This document shows positions 1-7,190 of a stretch of DNA of 13,338 bases, piece after piece (position 1 is the stretch's first letter; the number at the start of each line of letters is the position of its first letter). Made by a program: the position numbers and the translations under genes. Source of the stretch: CAZBEA01 sp964519355 (GTDB lineage Bacteria > Patescibacteriota > Microgenomatia > Levybacterales > GWA1-39-11); assembly GCA_964519355.1 (NCBI GenBank), contig CAZFJW010000037.1, positions 1 through 13,338 on the forward strand, in the 5' to 3' direction. Below the pieces are notes generated by a model that did no database searches, was not told where the DNA came from, and saw nothing but the letters and a program-made list of their open reading frames with translations.

Positions 1-721
1 TTGAGTGGTCAAAAAGACTTGGGTTGTTCACTATCTCGTAATATGTTGCCTCAGATGGTACGTACATTAATGCATAGTCAAGGGTTCCCTCACCAGTAAG
101 AATATATTTTTTAGAAATCGCATCGATATGGATTTTGACTGCTTTTATAAAATCTTTTTCTGCAGTCTTTTTTTCAATATCATTTTGTTGTTTTTGGAGT
201 CTAGTAAAGCTTTCCATAGGGAATTTTGAGTCTATAGGAATTAGTCCGGAGTCGGTTTTAATAACAGCGTCGACAATTGCACCACTGGAAAATGTGTATT
301 GGAGGGAGTAGGTTTTTTTGGGAAGCAGTTGAGACAGCAGTTCATTCAAAATGTGTTCTCCAATGTTGCCGCGCATTTTTGGACTTTGAAGAAATTCTTG
401 AAGTTCACGCATGTTCCGTCCGATTTCAGACATCTCTCCAATATTTTTTTGAACACCAGAGATTACCTCTGCTGCTTTATCAAGGCGTTGATTCAGTTGT
501 TTGGAGTGTTCTTGAAGGGTAGAGGTGATATTCATATGAGAGTCTCTCATAGCACCGTTCAATGTCTTGTTTGTAACGTCAATGCTTTGCTGCATGGATT
601 TGAGCCATTCAACAAGCGCAGTGTCTGGTTTAGTCGATTTACTAGAACGTATTAAAAGAACAAAGAGAGTTATTACAAGAAATAAATTAACAAATACGAG
701 GATAATAACGATTGGATCCAT
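1..721 (-). CDS. rmuC: RmuC family DNA recombination protein, 3' end cut by window edge
   Basis: The first 240 codons are present and the frame is still open at the left edge, so the C-terminus is missing. Residues 4-24 form a hydrophobic N-terminal anchor. Residues 35-110 are Gln/Glu/Lys-rich and probably a coiled coil. The RmuC nuclease-like domain follows: GNIGEHIL near 118-125, then D151...IDSKFPME (163-170), which fits the D...DxK pattern of PD-(D/E)xK folds, and MYVPSEATYYEIV (219-231), a hallmark of the family. E. coli RmuC limits inversions at short inverted repeats; its biochemistry is poorly known, so a role in restraining DNA rearrangement is by homology. ATG at 721 is chosen because the anchor begins there and a TTGATA-N17-CATAAT promoter lies just upstream. 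It sits 45 nt after the Nudix gene and may be transcribed both from that gene and from its own promoter. Confidence 0.9.
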   Translation of the reverse strand, partial: MDPIVIILVFVNLFLVITLFVLLIRSSKSTKPDTALVEWLKSMQQSIDVTNKTLNGAMRDSHMNITSTLQEHSKQLNQRLDKAAEVISGVQKNIGEMSEIGRNMRELQEFLQSPKMRGNIGEHILNELLSQLLPKKTYSLQYTFSSGAIVDAVIKTDSGLIPIDSKFPMESFTRLQKQQNDIEKKTAEKDFIKAVKIHIDAISKKYILTGEGTLDYALMYVPSEATYYEIVNNPSLFDHS

Positions 722-732
722 GAATATGATGT

Positions 733-761
733 ATTATGCAGGAAAACACATGAAATATCAA
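733..761 (-). promoter_or_regulatory. Probable sigma-70-type promoter of rmuC
   Basis: On the minus strand TTGATA (761-756), a 17-bp spacer and CATAAT (738-733) lie in the gap between the Nudix stop and the rmuC start. The -10 box ends 11 nt before the ATG, so the leader would be only about 4-5 nt. The -35 hexamer is identical to the one proposed for lemA. Confidence 0.55.
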
Positions 762-766
762 AAGAC

Positions 767-1189
767 CTAAGTTTGTTGATTAGAAAGGGTGTTTATCGTT
801 TCAATAATATATTCAGTCATTTCAGATTTGAAATTTTCGAGTTCAACTCTTGAAATCCACGAATATTGTGAATGTTCTTTGCTTAATTTTATTTCAATTC
901 TTTTGTCGACAATTCTACAAAAGTAGAAAATTTCAACGTAGTGTATATTTCGTTCATTTGATATGTATGAATTAATTACACCTGGTTTTATTACAGCAAT
1001 TTTAAGACCACACTCTTCTTGTATTTCACGAAGAACAGATATGTTGGGGTTTTCTTCTGGTTCAACTTTCCCTCCGGGTAGTTCCCACATATTAGGGAGA
1101 AATGTTTCGTCCGCAGCTCTTTTGACAATAAGAAACTTATTATTATCTTGAATAAATGCACTTGTTACAATCTGAACTTTTTTATTCAT
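767..1189 (-). CDS. Nudix hydrolase, MutT-like
   Basis: A 140-residue single-domain Nudix protein, normal for the family. The Nudix box is intact: G40-x5-E46-x7-REIQEECGL (54-62), matching GX5EX7REUXEEXGU, which binds the divalent metals for hydrolysis of nucleoside diphosphate-X bonds. It is preceded by MWELPGGKVEPEE, typical of MutT-like house-cleaning enzymes. Substrate cannot be told from sequence; 8-oxo-dGTP, another (d)NTP or a nucleotide sugar are all possible. The ATG overlaps the stop of the upstream SpoU methyltransferase in an ATGA (1186-1189), so the two are probably translationally coupled. No signal peptide, so cytoplasmic. No Shine-Dalgarno sequence is evident, which agrees with coupling. 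Confidence 0.92.
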   Translation of the reverse strand: MNKKVQIVTSAFIQDNNKFLIVKRAADETFLPNMWELPGGKVEPEENPNISVLREIQEECGLKIAVIKPGVINSYISNERNIHYVEIFYFCRIVDKRIEIKLSKEHSQYSWISRVELENFKSEMTEYIIETINTLSNQQT

Positions 1190-1722
1190 AAAGAATTTTT
1201 CTCTATCGCTTCATACAATACTATTCCAAGTGAAACCATGGTGTTAAGGCTAATATTGACCCCGAACATTGGTAGCTGTACGACTTTATCGCATTTTTGT
1301 AACGTTTCCTCAGAGATGCCATCAGTTTCATGTCCTATGACAAGTGCGATCGGAAGTGGATAGTCAAACTCATCATAAGAAATTGATTCATCAGTTAGCT
1401 CAATTCCCACAACCGATACCTCTGGAATATTTTTTTTCAATGACTGAATAGCATCTGAAGCAGACGAACAGTACTCCCATGGAACCCATTGCCAGGTTCC
1501 AATTGATGCTTTTTGGATTCTTGAATTTGGTGGTGTTTCAGAGCCCTGACAAAGGTATATTTTTTTTGCTGCAACAGCATCAGCCAGACGAAAAACAGCA
1601 CCGATATTATAGGTATCCAGAACATTGTCCAGGATAATATAGATGTTATTTCTTTTTATTTTCTTAACCTCTTCTTCAGATGGATTGGATATTCTAAGAC
1701 TTGTAGAATTTAATTTTTGCAC
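1186..1722 (-). CDS. SpoU/TrmH family RNA 2'-O-methyltransferase (SPOUT)
   Basis: A 178-residue protein consisting almost entirely of the SpoU catalytic domain. The three motifs appear in order: motif 1 NIGAVFRLADA (39-49, with N39 and R45), motif 2 LVIGHETDGIS (127-137, keeping the GxE glycine and glutamate) and motif 3 QLPMFGVNISLN (149-160) followed by LGIVLYEA. Motifs 2 and 3 form the trefoil knot that binds S-adenosylmethionine. It would 2'-O-methylate a ribose in tRNA or rRNA; the target is not predictable. The N-terminal substrate-binding domain of RlmB/TsnR-like members is absent, so it is closer in size to TrmH/TrmL-type proteins. The start is GTG at 1722, 12 nt after the upstream stop; no in-frame ATG gives a better N-terminus. 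The UGA stop overlaps the Nudix start by 4 nt. Confidence 0.9.
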   Translation of the reverse strand: MQKLNSTSLRISNPSEEEVKKIKRNNIYIILDNVLDTYNIGAVFRLADAVAAKKIYLCQGSETPPNSRIQKASIGTWQWVPWEYCSSASDAIQSLKKNIPEVSVVGIELTDESISYDEFDYPLPIALVIGHETDGISEETLQKCDKVVQLPMFGVNISLNTMVSLGIVLYEAIEKNSL

Positions 1723-1728
1723 TCGAGT

Positions 1729-1734
1729 ATTGTA
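1729..1734 (-). promoter_or_regulatory. Possible -10 box before the SpoU methyltransferase gene
   Basis: TACAAT lies 6 nt before the GTG start, in the gap after the upstream TAG stop. No -35 box is recognisable at 16-18 bp spacing. The position mirrors other -10 boxes in this window but may be chance in AT-rich DNA. Confidence 0.25.
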
Positions 1735-2328
1735 CTAAAAACCATGCTCTTTTTTCCAGGCTTCGGTGTCTTCATTCATCTTTTGAACTGCAGCATCATG
1801 CTCTTCATTCATCTTTTGAACTGCAGCATCATATTTTGCTTTATTTTCTGTGGATCGTTCTTGAAACCATTTCTCATTTGCTGCTTTTTGTTCTTCGAAC
1901 CAAGTATTATTTTCTGAGACAATTTCTTCAAAAGATTTAGAAGATGAGTAAGCGTTTTGCGAGTAACTATTTGTGTCGGTATTGTAATAAATTTTTACAG
2001 TAGTATTTGATTGAGTAGGTGTGGGTGTCGTTTGATCATCTTCATCATCTATTATTACTGTAGTTTGTGTATTTGCATTTTCATCAAGAAATGGTGTCGG
2101 AAAAGGAGCAGTATCTTCAGCCGCAATGTTTTCCAGAAAAGATTTTGCAGCATTTTTTGTTGGATCTATAATGTTTTTTTGAATAGCGCCGCTTTTGACA
2201 GAATTATAAATACTCAGACCAAGCAGAACTACAACACTTGTAAATGAGAAGAGAAAAATGATTCTTGCTCTATTGAGAAACCTGCTTCCAAGTGATACTG
2301 AATAATGACTTTTCCTTTTTTTTGTCAT
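1735..2328 (-). CDS. Unrecognised single-pass membrane protein with 11-residue helical repeats
   Basis: 197 residues; I do not recognise a named family. Residues 1-21 are rich in Lys/Arg and are followed by one hydrophobic segment (22-41), predicting an N-in, C-out topology with most of the protein outside. Residues 72-110 are an Asp/Thr/Pro/Ser-rich linker containing TPTPTQ. Residues 142-197 are highly charged and probably helical, with an 11-residue period: WFEEQ, WFQER, KYDAAVQKMN, HDAAVQKMN and a final EAWKKEH block. F144, F155, Y166, H177 and T188 fall in register. An 11-residue (hendecad) period is compatible with a right-handed coiled coil. Two of the repeats are identical at the DNA level. 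The ATG at 2328 is 14 nt after lemA, suggesting joint expression and perhaps a shared envelope role; that role is inference. Confidence 0.8.
   Translation of the reverse strand: MTKKRKSHYSVSLGSRFLNRARIIFLFSFTSVVVLLGLSIYNSVKSGAIQKNIIDPTKNAAKSFLENIAAEDTAPFPTPFLDENANTQTTVIIDDEDDQTTPTPTQSNTTVKIYYNTDTNSYSQNAYSSSKSFEEIVSENNTWFEEQKAANEKWFQERSTENKAKYDAAVQKMNEEHDAAVQKMNEDTEAWKKEHGF
1769..1832 (-). repeat. Tandem 33-bp duplication within the helical-repeat gene
   Basis: Bases 1769-1799 and 1802-1832 are identical over 31 bp with a period of 33 bp. They encode two successive copies of the unit DAAVQKMNE. The lack of any synonymous difference implies recent duplication or ongoing slippage. Neighbouring units keep the 11-residue period but have diverged. 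Confidence 0.95.
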
Positions 2329-2342
2329 AATATTCTTTGAGG

Positions 2343-2897
2343 TTATAATTTAATTGAACTTTTGTCTTCTGAGGCTGCTTGAAATAATTCTTCTTCTTTA
2401 AATCCAAAAATTCCTGCTGCAAGCAAATTTGGGAATGTTTGAATCATAGTATTGTAATCTAGGACGGTTTGATTGTATGTCTCTCTATATGAAGATATAA
2501 AATTCTCTGTTTCTGTCAGTTGGTTCTGAAGGTCTTTAAAATTACCGGAAGCTTTAAGCTCTGGATAGTTTTCCGAAACAGCAAAAAGAGACTTAAGAGT
2601 ACTTGTAAGCATATTTTCTGCTGTAGCTGAGTCTTTGGGGCCTTTTGCAGAATTCACTGCGGATCGAGCTTCTGCGACTTGAATAAAGGTATCCTTTTCA
2701 TGTTTTGCATATTCCTTGACTATGGTTGCAAGATTTTCAATAAGAGATGCTCTTCTTTTAAGTTGGACGTCAATATCCGCAAAATCAGCTTTTACTTTGT
2801 TGCGAGCCTTAATAAATGAATTGTAACTTTTCCACAAGAACAGAAGTATAAAAACAAGAGCTGCACTTATTATCCAGAGAATTTTATTGTTAAGCAT
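2343..2897 (-). CDS. lemA: LemA family membrane protein
   Basis: 184 residues, the usual LemA size. A short N-terminus is followed by one transmembrane helix (about 7-23) and a long helical domain. Family signatures are clear: YNSFIKARNKVKADFADIDV, QLKRRASLIENL (46-56), KEYAKHEKDTF, the VAEARSAV block near 74-81, then AVSENYPELKA and the ETENFISSYRETYN region, ending with FP...GIFGFKEEELF. LemA proteins are widespread single-pass membrane proteins whose molecular role is not established; in other bacteria they often sit beside TPM-domain or HtpX-like genes. Here the immediate partner is instead an unrecognised membrane protein 14 nt downstream. The ATG at 2897 gives the canonical N-terminus and has a convincing promoter directly before it. 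Confidence 0.94.
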   Translation of the reverse strand: MLNNKILWIISAALVFILLFLWKSYNSFIKARNKVKADFADIDVQLKRRASLIENLATIVKEYAKHEKDTFIQVAEARSAVNSAKGPKDSATAENMLTSTLKSLFAVSENYPELKASGNFKDLQNQLTETENFISSYRETYNQTVLDYNTMIQTFPNLLAAGIFGFKEEELFQAASEDKSSIKL

Positions 2898-2904
2898 TTA
2901 TTTA

Positions 2905-2933
2905 AATGTAAATAAATTTATATTAAATATCAA
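2905..2933 (-). promoter_or_regulatory. Probable sigma-70-type promoter of lemA, leaderless spacing
   Basis: TTGATA (2933-2928), a 17-bp spacer and TACATT (2910-2905) on the minus strand fill the 39-nt gap between the topA stop and lemA. Only 7 nt separate the -10 box from the ATG, so the transcript would start at or almost at the start codon. There is no Shine-Dalgarno sequence. Confidence 0.6.
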
Positions 2934-2936
2934 TAA

Positions 2937-5134
2937 TTATTGTGTTGGTGAGGGTGGAACCGGTTGGCCTGTAGCTTTGAGTAATTCCTTTTTATTCCAT
3001 ACAGCAAAGGTGCATTTTGGATAATTTGAGCATCCATAAAATGGTTTTCCTTTTCTCGTTCTTTTAATAATGACTTTCCCTCCATCCTGAGGACATTCAA
3101 CTCCAGCATCGAGTACAATTGAAGCTTTGTAATCACAATTTGGGAATGTTGAGCATGCTTTAAATTTTCCGAATTTCCCGTAACGAATGACAACTGGGCT
3201 ACCACACTTTGGGCATTTTTCATCAGTCGCCTCAGTTGCAACAGAGACCCTCTCGCTTTCTTCTGCTTCAATGAGGCTTTTCTCAAAAGGTTTATAAAAT
3301 TCCTTTAGAATTGTAACCCAGTCTTTCTCCCCATTCGCAACATCATCAAGACTTTCTTCCATTTGTGAAGTAAACGGAATGTCGTCAATATGTGAGAAGT
3401 TTTTTACCAAAAAGTCGGTGACTGCTATGCCAATTTCTGTAGGATAAAATCGTCCTTCCTGTTTTTCTGCATAGAATCGATTTGTGAGCGTTGAAATAGT
3501 TGGTGCATAAGTAGAAGGCCTGCCAATTCCGTGCCGTTCAAGCGCTGCGATAAGTGAGGCCTCATTGTATCGTGGAGGAGATGTTGTTTCATGATCAGTT
3601 ATTTCAGTCGAATGATGATGCAGTCCTTCTCCAATTTCAATTTCTGGAAGTATTTGTTCATTTTCCTCATAAAACCAAACTTTCAAAAATCCAGGAAAGA
3701 GCATGATACGTCCATTTGCAATAAAAAGATATATTTTGGAGGCTTGTGTTTCGACTTCAATACGCGTTGAAGAGAAAACTGCATCTGACATTTGTGTTGC
3801 CACCGCACGCTTGTAGATAAGTGAGTAAAGTCTTGCATACTCACGACCTAAATCGTCTTGAACATTTTTTTCATGCACGGATAATTTAGTAGGTCTTATT
3901 GCTTCGTGTGCTTCTTGCGCAACTTTTGATTTTGTTTTGTATATTCTAGGAGTATCTGATAAATATTCTTTTCCATACGCTTTTTCAATGTATGTTCTTG
4001 ATTCATTGATAAATTGCTCAGATAAGTTAAATGAATCCGTTCTGTGATATGTGATAAATCCTTCTTCGTATAATCTTTGAGCCAGAGTCATGGTCTTTTT
4101 ACTAGAGAATTTGAGTCTTCTTGATGCATCTTGTTGAAGAGTAGAAGTTGAGTATGGAGGCAGAGGGGATCTACGCATTTCTTTTTTAATGACGTTCTTA
4201 ACTACAAAAGACTTAACAATTTCTATATCTTTTTTAATTTCTTCGGCTTTTGAGTGATCTAATATTGTTTTTGTAACTGTATAGTCGCCATCATACAAGT
4301 CAATTTTTCTTTGGGTTTCGATAGATTTTCCATCAATTGCTGTGAGCTCGAATTGCATTGGGTTTGGTGTACCCTTTTTTAAAAGATATGCAAAAACTTT
4401 AGAATATGTTCCTGTCTCAAATTTTTTAATTTCTCTTTCTCGTTCAACAATAATTCGGAGTGCTATTGATTGAACCCTGCCAGCAGAGAGTCCCCTTTTT
4501 ACTTTTTTCCAAAGAATTGGTGAGAGTTTGTACCCAACGATTCGATCAANNNNNNNNNNNNNNNNNNNNNNNNNNNNNNNNNNNNNNNNNNNNNNNNNNN
4601 NNNNNNNNNNNNNNNNNNNNNNNNNNNNNNNNNNNNNNNNNNNNNNNNNCTTTTTACTTTTTTCCAAAGAATTGGTGAGAGTTTGTACCCAACGATTCGA
4701 TCAAGAATCCGTCTGGCAGTTTGGGCATGGACTAAATTGTGATCTATATGACCTGGATGTTTTAATGCATCTTCAATTGCACTTTTTGTTATTTCATGAA
4801 AGACAATTCTTTGGAAAGTTGTACCTTTCTTAACTGAGCTTTTTAAAATTTCATGTAAATGAAATGATATTGCTTCTCCTTCGCGGTCAGGGTCTGTTGC
4901 AAGAATTACGCTGTCTGCATGTACAACTCTTTTTTTAAGGTCGTTGATTATGCTTTCTTTGTCTTTGGGAATTTCATATTGAGGTTCAAAGTTATTTTTA
5001 ATATCTATCCCAATTTTACTTTTAGGAAGATCCCTGATGTGTCCATAAGAGGCTGAAATATCATACTTTCCCTCAAGAAAACGAGTGAGGGTTTTGGCTT
5101 TTGTTGGTGACTCTACTAGAATAAGCGTCTTCAT
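2937..5134 (-). CDS. topA: DNA topoisomerase I (type IA), interrupted by an assembly gap
   Basis: Relaxes negative supercoils by passing DNA through a transient 5'-phosphotyrosine break. As given, the frame is broken by 100 N (4550-4649). Merging the identical 55-bp flanks removes 155 nt and leaves 2043 nt, exactly 681 codons, reading smoothly through WKKVKRGLSAGRVQS. Numbering on that 680-residue model: Toprim domain with E9 (LVESPTKAKTL) and DPDREGE (81-87); catalytic tyrosine Y311 in EEGFITYHRTDS, where the common ITYMRTDS has His instead of Met; RHGIGRPSTYAP region; then two C-terminal zinc ribbons. Ribbon 1 has four cysteines (589, 592, 609, 615). Ribbon 2 has three (629, 650, 656), with Asp632 in the second position. 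ATG at 5134 is preferred over the in-frame ATG at 5152 because family members begin at MKTLILVESP. It has its own promoter and follows a weak terminator. Confidence 0.95.
4495..4549. repeat. Left copy of the 55-bp contig-end overlap
   Basis: Identical over all 55 bases to 4650-4704. It ends exactly where the N run begins. It is most likely one genomic segment present at the ends of two contigs, not a biological direct repeat. Confidence 0.93.
4550..4649. other. Scaffold gap of exactly 100 N
   Basis: One hundred unknown bases, the conventional placeholder length for a gap of unknown size. It lies inside topA. Because both flanks carry the same 55 bp and topA is intact when they are merged, the true gap is probably minus 55 bases, with no sequence missing. 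Confidence 0.95.
4650..4704. repeat. Right copy of the 55-bp contig-end overlap
   Basis: Identical to 4495-4549 and beginning exactly at the end of the N run. Both copies encode the same topA residues, about 145-162 on the repaired model. Confidence 0.93.
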
Positions 5135-5142
5135 AAAAATAA

Positions 5143-5150
5143 AGTATAGC
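5143..5150 (-). promoter_or_regulatory. Probable extended -10 promoter of topA
   Basis: TGCTATACT on the minus strand is an extended -10 element (TGn plus TATACT at 5148-5143). The hexamer ends 8 nt before the topA ATG, again predicting a leaderless or near-leaderless transcript. No good -35 box is present at 16-18 bp, which extended -10 promoters tolerate. Confidence 0.5.
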
Positions 5151-5160
5151 AAAAATAACT

Positions 5161-5180
5161 AAAAAGTTGATGTGAATCAA
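5161..5180 (-). terminator. Weak intrinsic terminator after the GH15 gene
   Basis: Read on the minus strand, TTGAT, the loop TCAC and ATCAA form a 5-bp stem, followed at once by CTTTTT. The stem is short and AT-rich, so efficiency may be low. Its place between the GH15 stop and the topA promoter supports a transcription unit boundary. Confidence 0.4.
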
Positions 5181-5216
5181 AGGGGAATATAACAGATTAA
5201 CCAATTTATCACAAGT

Positions 5217-7187
5217 CTACGATTTTGTTTGTTCGAACACTTTATATTTTTGCAGCAACTGAATTGTTGTAACAATGTACTCAGCATGACTCCAAGTTAA
5301 GGGTGATGCTGAGAGTTGTTCATTTGTATATGGACTTACTTGTTCGGGAAGAATTCCAGCAGGATTAGCAGTTGAAACAACCCAGTCAAGTATGGGTAAT
5401 ACTTTCTCTGAAAGATCTTTTTTAGATTTTGCCTTTGCAATTTCGTATTGAGCAATCCATAGAGACGAAATAATCCACGGGTTTCCGGGGTGGTAGTTAG
5501 TACTATTATAATATTGGTCTCCTTCATATCTTGCTATTCCATATTTTGATTGGGTAGATGTTAATTTTTCTCGAGCAATTTCAACTGCCCTTTCTAATAT
5601 TGGATCGTTTATCGGAAGGACTTTAAATTTGAAAATTCCATAGACCGAAGAAATATCATGTGTAGCAACGGGTATTATTTCTCCCTTTTCATAAAGCAGC
5701 ATTTTATAAAATCCACCGTCAGGATTTTGAAGATGTTTTAGAATTCCAAGACGAATCTCTTCTGCAACGCTTGAATATAATTGATATTCCTCTCTTTTCC
5801 CAAGAAGTTTGGCAAAATTTGCTGCGGCAAGCAGCGCGCCATGCACACTGGAAGATGTAAATGTTGAAATACAAAAAGTCTCTTCCCACAGATCATAACT
5901 TGGGAGAGGGAGCCCAGTTTTTTGTTCTCTGTATGAAACCATAAATTGTGCAGCCTTTTTAATAAGTGTGTTATAAAGACTTTCTATGAATTCAATGTCT
6001 CGTGAGAGCTGGTAGTGTTCCCAGAGTGCAAAAATAACTAAAGCTGTCTCATCTTCTTGTATGGGCAGGGCGATCTCATCGTTTCTTACCCATGGATGCC
6101 AAGAGCTTCCAAGGGCGCCATCTGGACGATATTTATGAAGAAAATATCCATCATTTGTTAGGATGGTATTACAAAATTCAAAGAAACGTTTTGTTAAAGG
6201 ATAGTCTCCTGCGATGTCAAAAGCCATGGCGACAAATGCTCCATCTCTAGGCCACATATAAGAATAGTTATCTCGTCCATGCTGAAGCATATCAGAATCA
6301 CAGGAGGCTATTATGGCTCCTCCTGAATCAACATGGGTTCTTGCAATAAGAAGTGATTTATAAAATAAGTCAGCTTGAGTGTCGGAAATTTGACTTGAAT
6401 TGAATTCTACTCTTTGTGTCCAGGCTTGCCAAAAATCCTTAGTAGTCTGAATTAAGTGTTCGGGAGATTTTGAAATTACATAATTATTTAGTTCGTATGC
6501 ATCACGTATTGAGCGAGAGGCAACTATCCAATAAAGTACATCTTTTTGAGCAGAAGGTTTAATTTTAAGGTCCAGTCCCAGCACTGAATCTACGGAACCG
6601 TGTTCTATTGGGTTTTTGCTTAATATTCCGTCTTCTGCATCCTTGAAAGTGCCCTCTTTTCCTTCTAATCCCAAAATCCCCACGCTGTAGTCTTCAAAGC
6701 AGTTTCTTTCGTTTGAAATAGCGTTTACTAAAAATACCCGTCTACCTTTATAGTGAAATATGACTTTGTGAATTGGGTCGTAAAATGCAGTGTCTTTAAG
6801 TCTTGAGCCGTAGATTTCGAATTGTTGATTGAAGAATATTTTGAGTGTTCGCTCAACATTTGAATCATTTTGGATGGTCACTTTTCGAACAAATATATCT
6901 TTTTCGTTATATACAACATCCTGCATTGTTATGGTTAGTTGAAGGTTAGAAGATTGTGCAATAATTTTTCCTACCAGTGAGTTTTTTTCCATTTCAACTG
7001 TTGTATGCCATGTTCCATCATCGAGCCATGAGAATGATCCATCAATAAAAATTCCAATTTTATGAACATAATTACTGCCCGTGTTGTTGTCGAGGCCTAC
7101 GTGAGGATAGTAAATATCGCGAATTAATCCATTTTTGTCATGATCAACTACTAAATTTCCGTTCGAAAGAATGAGTGATTTTGGCAC
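5217..7187 (-). CDS. Glycoside hydrolase family 15 glucoamylase
   Basis: A 656-residue protein, the size of prokaryotic glucoamylases, expected to release glucose from non-reducing ends of alpha-1,4 (and slowly alpha-1,6) glucans. Residues 1 to about 250 resemble the N-terminal beta-sandwich domain of prokaryotic GH15 enzymes. The (alpha/alpha)6 barrel spans about 270-650. Landmarks are YMWPRDGAFVAMAFD (310-324), the general acid E435 in YDLWEE, NYHPGNPW (564-571), and the general base E615 in GILPEQVSP. There is no signal peptide, so it acts in the cytoplasm, implying an internal substrate such as glycogen or imported maltodextrin. The GTG start at 7187 lies 3 nt after the GH57 stop, so the two are very likely cotranscribed. 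Trehalose hydrolysis by a GH15 relative is an alternative. Confidence 0.93.
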   Translation of the reverse strand: MPKSLILSNGNLVVDHDKNGLIRDIYYPHVGLDNNTGSNYVHKIGIFIDGSFSWLDDGTWHTTVEMEKNSLVGKIIAQSSNLQLTITMQDVVYNEKDIFVRKVTIQNDSNVERTLKIFFNQQFEIYGSRLKDTAFYDPIHKVIFHYKGRRVFLVNAISNERNCFEDYSVGILGLEGKEGTFKDAEDGILSKNPIEHGSVDSVLGLDLKIKPSAQKDVLYWIVASRSIRDAYELNNYVISKSPEHLIQTTKDFWQAWTQRVEFNSSQISDTQADLFYKSLLIARTHVDSGGAIIASCDSDMLQHGRDNYSYMWPRDGAFVAMAFDIAGDYPLTKRFFEFCNTILTNDGYFLHKYRPDGALGSSWHPWVRNDEIALPIQEDETALVIFALWEHYQLSRDIEFIESLYNTLIKKAAQFMVSYREQKTGLPLPSYDLWEETFCISTFTSSSVHGALLAAANFAKLLGKREEYQLYSSVAEEIRLGILKHLQNPDGGFYKMLLYEKGEIIPVATHDISSVYGIFKFKVLPINDPILERAVEIAREKLTSTQSKYGIARYEGDQYYNSTNYHPGNPWIISSLWIAQYEIAKAKSKKDLSEKVLPILDWVVSTANPAGILPEQVSPYTNEQLSASPLTWSHAEYIVTTIQLLQKYKVFEQTKS

Positions 7188-7190
7188 AGT

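Noticed and set aside
277..770. Open frames on the plus strand over the left end
   Set aside because: They lie opposite the rmuC coding frame, which reads with full family motifs on the minus strand; the plus-strand frames have no recognisable protein features.
4495..4704. The 55-bp direct repeat as an attachment site, target duplication or insertion
   Set aside because: Both copies abut the N run, encode the same conserved TopA residues, and collapsing them restores the exact frame; an assembly artefact explains everything.
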